From: Streptomyces alfalfae
Lineage (GTDB): Bacteria; Actinomycetota; Actinomycetes; Streptomycetales; Streptomycetaceae
Length of the DNA: 64,000 nt
Direction: 5' to 3'
Assembly: GCF_004127445.1 (NCBI RefSeq)
Contig: NZ_QEXM01000051.1
Coordinates: 1-64,000 of the forward strand
Positions 24,545 to 33,629 of the stretch are shown here, one piece after another; the stretch's first letter is position 1, and each line of letters starts with the position of its first letter. The translations under genes were made by a program, and so were the position numbers. The notes under the pieces were generated by a model. That model did not search any database, had not been told where the DNA came from, and worked only from the letters and a program-made list of their open reading frames with translations.

Positions 24545-27250
24545 CTACAGCCCGTACTTCGCCCGAGCCTCCTTCACCGCGGACGCCGGCACCTCGCCGC
24601 GCCGCGCCAGCTGGGCCAGGGCCGCCACCACGATCGACTCCGCGTCGACGCCGAAGTGGCGCCGCGCCGCGTCACGCGTGTCGGAGAGGCCGAAGCCGTC
24701 CGCGCCGAGCGAGGAGTAGTCCTGCTCGACCCACTGGGCGATCTGGTCCGGGACCTGGCGCATGTAGTCGGAGACGGCGAGGACCGGGCCCTGCGCGCCT
24801 TCGAGGGCCTGGCGGACGTACGGCGTGCGCTCCTCGCCGCGCAGCAGTGCCTCGTCCGCCTCCAGGGCGTCGCGGCGCAGCTCGGTCCAGGAGGTGGCGG
24901 ACCACACGTCCGCGGCCACGCCCCACTCCTCGGCCAGCATCTTCTGCGCGGCCAGGGTCCAGTGGATGGCCGTGCCGGAGCCGAGGAGCTGGACGCGCGC
25001 GGCGTCGGCGGCGGGGGACAGGCCCGCGGACTCCGCCGTGTTGAAGCGGTAGAGGCCGCGCACGATGCCCTCGTCGACTCCCGCGGGCTTCGCGGGCTGC
25101 GGCATGGGCTCGTTGTAGACGGTGAGGTAGTAGAAGACGTTCTGGTCCTCGCCCGGAGCCGCCTCGCCGTACATCCGGCGCAGACCGTCCTTGACGATCG
25201 CGGCGACCTCGTACGCGAACGCCGGGTCGTAGGAGAGCGCCGCCGGGTTCGTCGCGGCGATCACCGGCGAGTGGCCGTCGGCGTGCTGCAGGCCCTCGCC
25301 CGTCAGCGTCGTACGGCCGGCCGTGGCGCCGACGAGGAAGCCGCGGCCGAGCTGGTCGCCGAGCTGCCACATCTGGTCGGCGGTGCGCTGCCAGCCGAAC
25401 ATCGAGTAGAAGATGTAGAACGGGATCATCACTTCGCCGTGCGTCGCGTACGACGTCGACGCGGCGATGAAGTCCGCCATGGAACCGGCCTCGGTGATCC
25501 CCTCGTTGAGGATCTGGCCGTCCTTGGCCTCCTTGTAGTACATCAGCTGGTCGCGGTCGACCGGCTCGTACGTCTGGCCCTTCGGCGAGTAGATGCCGAG
25601 GGACGGGAAGAGGCTCTCCATGCCGAAGGTGCGCGCCTCGTCGGGGACGATCGGCACCCAGCGCTTGCCGGACTCCTTGTCGCGTACGAGGTCCTTGACC
25701 AGGCGTACGAACGCCATGGTCGTGGCGATCGACTGCGAGCCCGAGCCCTTGTCGAAGGACGCGAACGCCTTGTCGGCCGGGGCGGGCAGCGGGGCCAGCG
25801 GCTGCGTGCGGCGGGCCGGGGCCGGGCCGCCGAGGGCCGCGCGGCGCTCCTGGAGGTAGCGGACCTCGGGGGAGTCGGCGCCGGGGTGGCCGTAGGGCAC
25901 CTGGCCGTCGACGAACGCGCTGTCCGGGATCGGCAGGCCGAGCAGGTCCCGCATGTCCTTGAACTCGTCCACCGACAGCTTCTTCATCTGGTGGTTGGCG
26001 TTCTTGGACGCGAAGCCCTTGCCGAGGGTGAAGCCCTTGACGGTCTGCGCGAGGATCACGGTCGGCGCGCCCTTGTGGGTGAGCGCCGCACGGTAGGCCG
26101 CGTAGACCTTGCGGGCCTCGTGGCCGCCGCGCGAGAGGTGGAAGCACTCGCTGATCTTGTCGTCGCTGAGCAGCTTGCCCAGCTCGACGAGCGAGGGCTC
26201 GGAGCCGAAGAAGTGCTCGCGGATGTAGGCGGCGTCGCGCGTCGCGTACGTCTGGAACTGCGCGTCCGGCACCTCGCGGAGGCGGCGGACCAGGGCGCCC
26301 GTGGTGTCGAGCCGGAACAGCTCGTCCCAGGCGTTGCCCCACAGGACCTTGATGACGTTCCAGCCGGCGCCGCGGAACTGGGCCTCCAGCTCCTGCACCA
26401 CGCGGAAGTTGGCGCGGACCGGGCCGTCGAGGCGCTGCAGGTTGCAGTTGATGACGTAGGTGAGGTTGTCCAGACCCTCACGCGCGGCCAGTGCGAGGGC
26501 CGCCGTCGACTCGGGCTCGTCCATCTCGCCGTCACCGAGGAACGCCCACACGTGCGAGGCGGAGACGTCCTTGATGCCGCGGTTGGTGAGGTAGCGGTTG
26601 AAGCGCGCCTGGTAGATCGCCGACAGCGGGCCGAGGCCCATGGAGACCGTCGGGAACTCCCACAGCCAGGGCAGGCGGCGCGGGTGCGGGTAGGACGGCA
26701 GGCCGTTGCCGCCCGCCTCCTGCCGGAAGTTGTCGAGCTGCGTCTCGTTCAGACGGCCGTCGAGGAAGGCGCGGGCGTAGATGCCGGGGGAGGCGTGGCC
26801 CTGGATGTAGAGCTGGTCGCCGGAGCCGGGGGCGTCCTGGGCTTCCTTGCCCTTGAAGAAGTGGTTGAAGCCCGTCTCGTAGAGCCAGGCGGCGGAGGCG
26901 AAGGTGGCGATGTGGCCGCCGACGCCGTGCTTGGAGCCGCGGGTGACCATCGCGGCCGCGTTCCAGCGGTTCCACGCGGTGATCTTCCGCTCCATCTCCT
27001 CGTCACCGTCGACAGCCGGCTCCGCGGAGGTGGGGATGGTGTTGACGTAGTCCGTTTCGAGGAGCTTGGGCAGCGCCAGGCCCGCGCCCTCGGCACGCTC
27101 CAGCGTGCGGCGCATCAGGTACGCGGCACGGTGCGGCCCGGCCGCCTGGGTAACGGCGTCCAGGGAGGCCTGCCATTCGGCGGTCTCCTCGGGGTCGCGG
27201 TCCGGGAGCTGGTCGAGCTCGCTCGGCTGGATTGCGGAGGGGTCGGTCAT
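24545..27250 (-). CDS. aceE: Pyruvate dehydrogenase E1 component (homodimeric type)
   Basis: This 901-aa thiamine-diphosphate enzyme decarboxylates pyruvate and passes the acetyl group to the lipoyl domains of E2. The ThDP motif is GDGEMDEPES (239-248) with NCN at 268-270. The SKHGVGGHIATFASAAWLYE stretch (106-125) and the C-terminal transketolase-like domain are typical of single-chain actinobacterial/gammaproteobacterial AceE. ATG at 27250. The only gene immediately upstream on this strand is a GntR regulator; a 304-bp control region with several palindromes separates them. E2 and E3 genes lie further upstream. Confidence 0.97.
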   Translation of the reverse strand: MTDPSAIQPSELDQLPDRDPEETAEWQASLDAVTQAAGPHRAAYLMRRTLERAEGAGLALPKLLETDYVNTIPTSAEPAVDGDEEMERKITAWNRWNAAAMVTRGSKHGVGGHIATFASAAWLYETGFNHFFKGKEAQDAPGSGDQLYIQGHASPGIYARAFLDGRLNETQLDNFRQEAGGNGLPSYPHPRRLPWLWEFPTVSMGLGPLSAIYQARFNRYLTNRGIKDVSASHVWAFLGDGEMDEPESTAALALAAREGLDNLTYVINCNLQRLDGPVRANFRVVQELEAQFRGAGWNVIKVLWGNAWDELFRLDTTGALVRRLREVPDAQFQTYATRDAAYIREHFFGSEPSLVELGKLLSDDKISECFHLSRGGHEARKVYAAYRAALTHKGAPTVILAQTVKGFTLGKGFASKNANHQMKKLSVDEFKDMRDLLGLPIPDSAFVDGQVPYGHPGADSPEVRYLQERRAALGGPAPARRTQPLAPLPAPADKAFASFDKGSGSQSIATTMAFVRLVKDLVRDKESGKRWVPIVPDEARTFGMESLFPSLGIYSPKGQTYEPVDRDQLMYYKEAKDGQILNEGITEAGSMADFIAASTSYATHGEVMIPFYIFYSMFGWQRTADQMWQLGDQLGRGFLVGATAGRTTLTGEGLQHADGHSPVIAATNPAALSYDPAFAYEVAAIVKDGLRRMYGEAAPGEDQNVFYYLTVYNEPMPQPAKPAGVDEGIVRGLYRFNTAESAGLSPAADAARVQLLGSGTAIHWTLAAQKMLAEEWGVAADVWSATSWTELRRDALEADEALLRGEERTPYVRQALEGAQGPVLAVSDYMRQVPDQIAQWVEQDYSSLGADGFGLSDTRDAARRHFGVDAESIVVAALAQLARRGEVPASAVKEARAKYGL

Positions 27251-27365
27251 TGCGCCGCCTTCCTGAGTCGGAGGGGGTCCCCTGTTCGGTAAGGGGTGGG
27301 GGTGCCGTGTCTGGCAGGACAGGGCGTGAGGCTCGGGTCAGAGCCCGTCGTCGACTGTAATCCCG

Positions 27366-27382
27366 TGATCGATGATCGATCA
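27366..27382. promoter_or_regulatory. 17-bp perfect palindrome in aceE leader
   Basis: TGATCGAT-G-ATCGATCA is a perfect 8+1+8 palindrome located about 115-130 nt upstream of the aceE start. It is a candidate binding site for a dimeric regulator, possibly the GntR protein encoded next door. Confidence 0.6.
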
Positions 27383-27411
27383 AAGCTTGAACGGCAAAAT
27401 CTCTTCAGATG

Positions 27412-27455
27412 AAGAAAGTAGGCATTCGGTGCCATGAAAGTGGGCACCGGGTGCC
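27412..27455 (-). promoter_or_regulatory. Tandem 22-bp operator-like repeats upstream of aceE
   Basis: On the minus strand two consecutive 22-bp units share GGCACC-N3-TGCC-Y-ACTTTC-W-T. The first contains the perfect palindrome GGCAC-CCG-GTGCC; the second is a close variant. Two-helical-turn spacing fits cooperative binding of two dimers. Confidence 0.6.
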
Positions 27456-27554
27456 TTCGATTTGAAGGATTCGCGCAGGTGGGAGCGCGTATGAGCGGCC
27501 TACGGGGATCATGAGCGGCCTGCGGGGGCCCCGGGCGCCCGGCGGAGTCGGAGA

Positions 27555-28178
27555 TCAGGCGCGCGGCGCGCAGCCGAGGACGTGGGCCTTCACCAGCTCC
27601 GCGATGGCGGGATCGCGCTCCCGGAAGGCCGAGACCAGGGCCTCGTGCTCCTCCGCGTAGGACTGCTGGACCGTGCCGAGCCAGCGGATGGAGAGCGCGG
27701 TGAAGACCTCGATGCCGAGGCCCTCCCAGGTGTGCAGCAGCACCGAGTTGTTCGCCGCCCGCACCAGCTCGCGGTGGAAGGCGACCGTGTGCCGCACCTG
27801 TCCGGTGCCGTCGGCGGCGCGGTCGGCCTCGTACAGGGCCGCCACGTGCGGCTCCAGGGCCGAGCAGTCCTCGGCGAGGCGCTCGGCAGCCAGCTCGGCG
27901 GCGATCGCCTCCAGGCCCGCCCTGACCGGGTAGCTCTCCTCCAGGTCGGCCGCGGTCAGATTCCGCACCCGTACGCCCTTGTTGGGCGCGGACTCGATGA
28001 GCCGCAGCGTCTCCAGCTCGCGCAGCGCCTCGCGCACCGGGGTCTGCGAGACCTCCAGCTCCACGGCGATACGGCGCTCCACGATGCGCTCGCCCGGCTT
28101 CCAGCGCCCGCTGACGATCCCCTCCACGATGTGCTCGCGGATCTGGTCGCGCAGCGAGTGGACAACGGGCGCGGTCAT
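27555..28178 (-). CDS. GntR-family (FadR/FCD-type) transcriptional regulator
   Basis: This is a 207-aa regulator. A winged helix-turn-helix fills 1-70 (LRDQIREHIVEGIVSGRWKP, then VELEVSQTPVREALRELETL, the GntR signature), followed by an all-helical FCD ligand-binding domain (about 80-200; FHRELVRAANNSVL, HEALVSAFRERDP). FCD proteins typically sense carboxylates. Its placement directly upstream of aceE suggests control of pyruvate dehydrogenase, by analogy with E. coli PdhR, which belongs to the same subfamily; this is inference. ATG at 28178 preceded by GGAGGAGCCCAC. Confidence 0.9.
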   Translation of the reverse strand: MTAPVVHSLRDQIREHIVEGIVSGRWKPGERIVERRIAVELEVSQTPVREALRELETLRLIESAPNKGVRVRNLTAADLEESYPVRAGLEAIAAELAAERLAEDCSALEPHVAALYEADRAADGTGQVRHTVAFHRELVRAANNSVLLHTWEGLGIEVFTALSIRWLGTVQQSYAEEHEALVSAFRERDPAIAELVKAHVLGCAPRA

Positions 28179-28241
28179 GTGGGCTCCTCCGGCGGGGGCA
28201 TCGGGACCCCAAGGGCGTGTGACCCCTAGACAATACGGCTG

Positions 28242-28273
28242 CGCCCCCGCCCGGAAGAGTCCGGACGGGGGCG
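28242..28273 (-). terminator. Terminator after the E2 gene
   Basis: A 13-position stem (CGCCCCCG, one mismatch, CCGG) with loop AAGAGT lies 45-76 nt beyond the E2 stop codon, just ahead of gntR. Confidence 0.75.
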
Positions 28274-28317
28274 TACGCGCTGATGAGACGAGTCTTACAA
28301 CGCCTCGCGCGGCGGCG

Positions 28318-30132
28318 CTACAGGCCGAGTTCGACCTCGAACTCGCCGGCCTCCAGGATCGCCTTGACCGCGGTCAGGTAGCGGGCGGCGTCGGCGCCGT
28401 CCACCAGACGGTGGTCGTAGGAGAGCGACAGGTAGGTCATGTCACGCACCGCGATGGTCTCGCCGAGGTCGGGGTGGTTGATGACGACCGGGCGCTTGAC
28501 GGTGGCGCCGATGCCGAGGATGGCGGCCTGGTTCGGCGGCACGATGACCGTGTCGAACAGGGCGCCGCGCGAACCGGTGTTGGAGATCGTGAAGGTGGCG
28601 CCGGACATGTCGTCCGGGGTGAGGCCACCGCCACGGGCCTTGCCGGCCAGCTCGGCGGTCTTCTTGGAGATGCCGGCGATGTTCAGGTCGCCCGCGCCCT
28701 TGATGACCGGCGTCATCAGCCCCTTCTCGGCGTCCACGGCGATGCCGATGTTCTCCGCGTCGAAGTAGGTGATGGTGCCTTCGTCGTCGTTGATCCGGGC
28801 GTTGATGACCGGGTGGGCCTTCAGCGCCTGGGCGGCGGCCTTGACGAAGAACGGCATCGGGGAGAGCTTGACGCCCTCACGGGCGGCGAAGGCGTCCTTG
28901 GCCTTGGCGCGCAGCTTCATCAGCTTGGTGATGTCGACCTCGACGACCGAGGTCAGCTGGGCCTGCGAGTGCAGGGCCTTCATCATGTTGTCGCCGATGA
29001 CCTTGCGCATCCGGGTCATCTTGACGGTCTGACCGCGCAGCGGGGAGGCCTCCAGGGCCGGAGCCTTGGGCGCGGCCGGAGAGGCGGCGGCCGGGGCCGG
29101 AGCGGCCTTCTTGGCCTCGGCGGCGGCGATGACGTCCTGCTTGCGGATACGGCCGCCGACACCGGAACCGGTGACCTCGGAGAGGTTCACGCCGTTCTCG
29201 GAGGCCAGCTTGCGCACCAGCGGGGTGACGTAGGCGCCGTCGTCGGCCGGGGTGGCCTGGGCCGGGGCGGCGGGCGCGGCGGCAGCGGGCTGCGCCGGAG
29301 CCGGAGCCGCGGTCTGGGCCGGGGCCGCGGGCCGGGCCGGAGCCGGGGCGGCAGCGGCGGGCGCGGCCGGAGCGGCGGGGGCGGCAGCCGGAGCGGCGGG
29401 CTGGGCCGGGGCCGGAGCCTCCTGCTTCGGGGCCTCCTGCTGGGGGGCCTCCTGCTGCGCGGGGGCGGCCGGGGCCTCCTCCTTGGCCGGGGCCGGGGCG
29501 GCGCCGGGCGCGCCGATGACGGCGAGCTTGGCGCCGACCTCGGCGGACTCGTCCTCGGCCACGACGATCTCGAGCAGGACGCCCGCGACCGGCGAGGGGA
29601 TCTCGGTGTCGACCTTGTCCGTCGAGACCTCAAGGAGGGGCTCGTCGGCCGCGACCTCCTCGCCGACCTCCTTCAGCCAGCGGGTGACGGTGCCCTCGGT
29701 GACGGACTCACCGAGCGCGGGCAGGGTGACCTCGGTGCCCTCGGCGGCGCCGCCGGACGGCGCGGGCGCCTCCTGCTGCGGGGCTTCCTGCTTGGGGGCC
29801 TCCTCCTGCGCGGGAGCGGCCGGGGCCTCCTCCTGCGCGGGGGCGGCCGGGGCCTCGGCCTGCGCCGGGGCGGCCGAGCCGCCCGCGTCGCCGGAACCGT
29901 CGTCGATGACGGCCAGCTCGGCGCCGACCTCGACGGTCTCGTCCTCGGCGACCTTGATCGAGGCCAGGATGCCCGCGGCCGGGGAGGGGATCTCGGTGTC
30001 GACCTTGTCGGTCGAGACCTCGAGCAGCGGCTCGTCGGCCTCGACGCGCTCGCCTTCGGCCTTCAGCCAACGGGTGACAGTGCCCTCGGTGACGCTCTCG
30101 CCGAGCGCCGGAAGGGATACGGAAACCGCCAT
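28318..30132 (-). CDS. sucB: Dihydrolipoamide acyltransferase (E2) with two lipoyl domains
   Basis: The 604-aa E2 has two lipoyl domains (1-78 and about 134-212), each with the lipoylation motif STDKVDTEIPS (Lys43 and Lys173). Long Ala/Pro-rich linkers separate them. A peripheral-subunit-binding domain follows at about 298-340 (YVTPLVRKLASENG, GRIRKQDVI), then the acyltransferase core with catalytic His574 and Asp578 in YDHRLVDG. In actinobacteria this protein is annotated either as succinyltransferase or acetyltransferase, because one E2 can serve both complexes, so the symbol sucB is conventional. ATG at 30132, 109 bp after lpdA. Confidence 0.93.
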   Translation of the reverse strand: MAVSVSLPALGESVTEGTVTRWLKAEGERVEADEPLLEVSTDKVDTEIPSPAAGILASIKVAEDETVEVGAELAVIDDGSGDAGGSAAPAQAEAPAAPAQEEAPAAPAQEEAPKQEAPQQEAPAPSGGAAEGTEVTLPALGESVTEGTVTRWLKEVGEEVAADEPLLEVSTDKVDTEIPSPVAGVLLEIVVAEDESAEVGAKLAVIGAPGAAPAPAKEEAPAAPAQQEAPQQEAPKQEAPAPAQPAAPAAAPAAPAAPAAAAPAPARPAAPAQTAAPAPAQPAAAAPAAPAQATPADDGAYVTPLVRKLASENGVNLSEVTGSGVGGRIRKQDVIAAAEAKKAAPAPAAASPAAPKAPALEASPLRGQTVKMTRMRKVIGDNMMKALHSQAQLTSVVEVDITKLMKLRAKAKDAFAAREGVKLSPMPFFVKAAAQALKAHPVINARINDDEGTITYFDAENIGIAVDAEKGLMTPVIKGAGDLNIAGISKKTAELAGKARGGGLTPDDMSGATFTISNTGSRGALFDTVIVPPNQAAILGIGATVKRPVVINHPDLGETIAVRDMTYLSLSYDHRLVDGADAARYLTAVKAILEAGEFEVELGL

Positions 30133-30241
30133 GGTTTCAGTTGCTCCTTACAAAAGATTGGGGCCTCCCCCGCTCGAACCGTAGCCGAGAGCCCGGGGAA
30201 GGAAGTCTGGTCGTCGTCTCGTCGCGCCCGCTGACCGCAGG

Positions 30242-31630
30242 TCAGTCGTGGGAGTGCAGCGGCTTGCCCGCCAGGGCCAGGTGGGCCTCGCCGAGCGCCT
30301 CGTTCTGCGTGGGGTGGGCGTGGATGAGCTGGGCGACCTCGGCCGGCAGCGCTTCCCAGTTGTAGATCAGCTGCGCCTCGCCGACCTGCTCGCCCATGCG
30401 GTCGCCCACCATGTGGACGCCCACCACGGCACCGTCCTTGACCTGGACGAGCTTGATCTCGCCCGCGGTCTTGAGGATCTTGCTCTTGCCGTTGCCCGCG
30501 AGGTTGTACTTGAGGGCGACGACCTTGTCGGCGCCGTAGATCTCCTTGGCCTTGGCCTCGGTGATGCCGACGGAGGCGACCTCGGGGTGGCAGTACGTCA
30601 CCCGGGGCACGCCGTCGTAGTCGACCGGGACGGGCTTGAGACCGGCCAGACGCTCCGCCACCAGCATGCCCTCGGCGAAGCCGACGTGCGCGAGCTGGAG
30701 GGTCGGGACCAGGTCACCCACGGCCGAGATGGTCGGGACGTTGGTCTGCATGTACTCGTCGACCAGGACGTAGCCGCGGTCCATGGCGACGCCCTGCTCC
30801 TCGTACCCGAGGCCCTGGGAGACCGGGCCGCGGCCGATGGCGACCAGGAGGACCTCGGCCTCGAAGGTCTTGCCGTCGGCGAGGGTCACGCGGACGCCGT
30901 CCTGCGTGTACTCGGCCTTCTCGAAGAACGTGCCGAGGTTGAACTTGATGCCGCGCTTGCGGAACGCGCGCTCAAGAAGCTTGGAGCTGTTCTCGTCCTC
31001 CACGGGCACGAGGTGCTTGAGGCCCTCGATGACCGTGACGTCGGCCCCGAAGGACTTCCACGCCGAGGCGAACTCGACGCCGATGACGCCGCCGCCCAGG
31101 ATGATCGCGGACTTCGGCACCCGGTCCAGGGTCAGGCCGTGGTCCGAGGAGATGATGCGGTTGCCGTCGATCTCCAGGCCCGGGAGCGACTTCGGCACGG
31201 AGCCGGTCGCCAGCAGGACGTGGCGGCCCTGGACGCGCTGCCCGTTCACGTCCACGGAGGTCGGCGACGAGAGCTTGCCCTCGCCCTCGATGTACGTCAC
31301 CTTGCGGGAGGCGACGAGCCCCTGCAGGCCCTTGTACAGGCCCGAGATCACGTCGTCCTTGTACTTGTGGACGGCCGCCATGTCGATGCCCTCGAAGGTG
31401 GCCTTCACGCCGAACTGGTCGGCCTCGCGCGCCTGGTCGGCGATCTCGCCGGCGTGCAGCAGCGCCTTCGTGGGGATGCAGCCGTTGTGCAGGCAGGTGC
31501 CGCCGAGCTTGTTCTTCTCGATCAGGGCGACGTCCAGGCCCAGCTGCGCTCCGCGCAGCGCCGCGGCGTAACCGCCGCTACCGCCGCCGAGGATCACTAG
31601 GTCGAAAACGGTGCTGGCGTCGTTCGCCAC
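30242..31630 (-). CDS. lpdA: Dihydrolipoyl dehydrogenase (E3)
   Basis: The 462-aa flavoprotein disulfide reductase reoxidises the lipoyl group of E2 with NAD+. It has the FAD motif LVILGGGSGGYAAA (11-24), the redox pair Cys46/Cys51 in GGTCLHNGCIPTK, the NAD motif ILGGGVIGVEFA, and the C-terminal His-Glu pair in IHAHPTQNE that activates the thiol. The GTG at 31630 has GGAGG 7 nt upstream; the longer in-frame extension is not credible. It is upstream of the E2 gene on the same strand, so E3-E2 form an operon. Confidence 0.96.
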   Translation of the reverse strand: MANDASTVFDLVILGGGSGGYAAALRGAQLGLDVALIEKNKLGGTCLHNGCIPTKALLHAGEIADQAREADQFGVKATFEGIDMAAVHKYKDDVISGLYKGLQGLVASRKVTYIEGEGKLSSPTSVDVNGQRVQGRHVLLATGSVPKSLPGLEIDGNRIISSDHGLTLDRVPKSAIILGGGVIGVEFASAWKSFGADVTVIEGLKHLVPVEDENSSKLLERAFRKRGIKFNLGTFFEKAEYTQDGVRVTLADGKTFEAEVLLVAIGRGPVSQGLGYEEQGVAMDRGYVLVDEYMQTNVPTISAVGDLVPTLQLAHVGFAEGMLVAERLAGLKPVPVDYDGVPRVTYCHPEVASVGITEAKAKEIYGADKVVALKYNLAGNGKSKILKTAGEIKLVQVKDGAVVGVHMVGDRMGEQVGEAQLIYNWEALPAEVAQLIHAHPTQNEALGEAHLALAGKPLHSHD

Positions 31631-31939
31631 GTCACGTCCTCCATGCATGTGCGCCGTACGCCGGACCCCTTTTCGCGGGGGACGACCGGTCGGTCGGCTG
31701 GTATTCGGCCGCTCTTGTTTCGGCCCTGTGGTGGGGGCCCTGTCCTGCCGGGAACCCATCTTCGCACTTGTCGGCGCGGGACGGGACGCCGGGCCGGGCT
31801 GTGAGACACCCCACTGCCCCGTCGGCGGCCCCGTTCACACGGACGGACATGCGGATTTCGTCGAGGGCGAAATCGCGCGCGTGCGAAGAACGGGGCCCCG
31901 GACGACGCACGTCCGGGGCCCGCGTCGGGTGTGTCCCGC
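31631..31939 (-). other. Intergenic region between lpdA and pepA
   Basis: This 309-bp gap on one strand contains the pepA terminator (31893-31921), the 7-bp inverted repeat GATTTCG-N7-CGAAATC (31854-31874) and the ribosome binding site of lpdA. The lpdA promoter must lie here, but I see no convincing -35/-10 pair. No gene seen. Confidence 0.6.
31893..31921 (-). terminator. pepA terminator
   Basis: GGGCCCCGGACG (31893-31904) pairs perfectly with 31910-31921 around a 5-nt loop, 19-47 nt after the pepA stop codon. Confidence 0.85.
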
Positions 31940-33484
31940 TCAGCCCAGGTCGCCCGCGGCGGTGCGCTCGGCGAGGCGGACCAGGGTGCGGACCGCGCTG
32001 CCGGTGCCGCCCTTGGGGGTGTAGCCGTACGGCGCGCCCTCGTGGAAGGCCGGGCCCGCGACGTCGAGGTGGGCCCAGACGATGCCCTCGCCCACGAACT
32101 CCTGGAGGAAGAGGCCCGCGACCAGGCCGCCGCCCATCCGGTCGCCGATGTTGGCGATGTCGGCGGTCGGCGAGTCCATGCCCTTGCGCAGGTCGGCGAG
32201 GAGCGGCATCGGCCACGACGCCTCGCCGACCTCCTCGGCGATCTCGTGGACCGACGTACGGAAGGCGTCGTCGTTGGACATGATGCCGAAGGTGCGGTTG
32301 CCGAGCGCCACCATCATGGCGCCGGTCAGGGTCGCCACGTCGACGATCGCGTCGGGCTGCTCCTCGGAGGCCTTGGCGATGGCGTCGGCGAGGACGAGCC
32401 GGCCCTCGGCGTCGGTGTTCAGGACCTCGACGGTCTTGCCGCTGTACATCCGCAGGACGTCGCCGGGGCGGGTCGCGGAGCCGGACGGCATGTTCTCGGC
32501 GAGCGCCAGCCAGCCGGTGACGTTCACCTCCAGGCCGAGGCGCGCGGCGGCGACCACGGCGGCGAAGACGGCCGCGGCGCCGGCCATGTCGCACTTCATG
32601 GTCTCGTTGTGGCCGGCGGGCTTCAGCGAGATGCCGCCCGAGTCGTACGTGATGCCCTTGCCGACGAAGGCGAGGTGCTTCTTGGCCTTGGAGTGGGTGT
32701 ACGAGAGCTTCACCAGGCGCGGCGGGGCCTCCGAGCCCGCGCCGACGCCGAGGATGCCGCCGTAGCCGCCCTTGGTGAGCGCCTTCTCGTCGAGCACCTG
32801 GACCTTGATGCCGTGCTCCTTGGCGGCCGCGGTGGCGACGGCGGCGAAGGCCTCGGGGTCGAGGTCGTTCGGCGGGGTGTTGACGAGGTCACGGGCGCGG
32901 TTGAGCTCCTCGGCGACCGCGACGGCGCGCTCCAGCTCGGCCTTGTAGGCCTTGTCGCGCGGCTTGCCGCCGAGCAGGGCGATCTCGGCGAGCGGCGCCT
33001 TGGCGTCCTTGCCGTTCTTCTTGCCCTTGGTCTCGCCGGCGTCCTTGTACGCGGTGAAGGAGTAGGCGCCGAGCAGCGCGCCCTCCGCCAGGGCGCCGAT
33101 GTCCTCGGCGTCCTCGACGGGCAGCGCGAACGCGGCCTTCTTCGAACCGGTCAGGGCGCGCGCGGCGACACCGGCGGCGCGGCGCAGGGCGTCGGCGCCG
33201 TACGTCTCGTCCTTCTCCGGGACCTCGCCGAGGCCGACCGCGACGACGACCGGCGCCTTGAAGCCGGAGGGGGCGGGCAGCTTCGTCACCTCGCCCTCGC
33301 CGCCCGTGGCGCCGAGGGTCTCCAGGACGGACGCGAGCTTGCCGTCGTACGCCTTGTCCACGGACTCGGCGCCGGGCGCGACGACCAGGGCCCCCTTGGA
33401 ACCCGAGCCCTTGGCGACACCGACGACGATCGCGTCGGCACGCAGGCCGGGCGCGGCGGCGGTGCTGAGAGTCAGAGCAGTCAC
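31940..33484 (-). CDS. pepA: Leucyl aminopeptidase (M17)
   Basis: This 514-aa cytoplasmic dizinc/dimanganese aminopeptidase trims N-terminal residues from peptides. The C-terminal catalytic domain carries VGKGITYDSGGISLKP (metal ligands Lys and Asp), MKCDMAGAAAV and the signature NTDAEGRLVLADA. The N-terminal macro-like domain is as expected for M17. GTG start at 33484, with GAAAGAGGA upstream. Length matches the family (about 500 aa). It is flanked by cobS and lpdA on the same strand with gaps of 145 and 309 bp. Confidence 0.95.
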   Translation of the reverse strand: MTALTLSTAAAPGLRADAIVVGVAKGSGSKGALVVAPGAESVDKAYDGKLASVLETLGATGGEGEVTKLPAPSGFKAPVVVAVGLGEVPEKDETYGADALRRAAGVAARALTGSKKAAFALPVEDAEDIGALAEGALLGAYSFTAYKDAGETKGKKNGKDAKAPLAEIALLGGKPRDKAYKAELERAVAVAEELNRARDLVNTPPNDLDPEAFAAVATAAAKEHGIKVQVLDEKALTKGGYGGILGVGAGSEAPPRLVKLSYTHSKAKKHLAFVGKGITYDSGGISLKPAGHNETMKCDMAGAAAVFAAVVAAARLGLEVNVTGWLALAENMPSGSATRPGDVLRMYSGKTVEVLNTDAEGRLVLADAIAKASEEQPDAIVDVATLTGAMMVALGNRTFGIMSNDDAFRTSVHEIAEEVGEASWPMPLLADLRKGMDSPTADIANIGDRMGGGLVAGLFLQEFVGEGIVWAHLDVAGPAFHEGAPYGYTPKGGTGSAVRTLVRLAERTAAGDLG

Positions 33485-33629
33485 GGTGGTGAGGTCCTCT
33501 TTCGGTGAGTTTCGACGGGCTGTGGGGTGGTGAGCCCGTCGCGAGCCTACGCCCGTGAACGCTGCGGTGCGCATCACTGTGTGTATTCGGCACGCTGTCG
33601 GGCGCTCCGGAGCCCCGTCCGACGGGGCG

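Larger units (their letters stand above)
27251..27554 (-). other. aceE control region
   Basis: This 304-bp gap between gntR and aceE (same strand) is AT-richer than its surroundings around 27355-27475 and contains two distinct operator-like elements (27366-27382 and 27412-27455). It presumably holds the aceE promoter and a long leader. No gene seen. Confidence 0.75.

Noticed and set aside
23999..27292. 1097-codon open frame on the + strand opposite aceE
   Set aside because: It is a GC-bias shadow of aceE: low-complexity Arg/Gly/Val/Leu translation, no family motif and no start signal, while aceE on the other strand has full catalytic motifs.
29250..29480. Internal DNA repeats in the E2 gene as a mobile or regulatory repeat
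   Set aside because: They encode the Ala/Pro-rich flexible linkers usual in multidomain E2 proteins.
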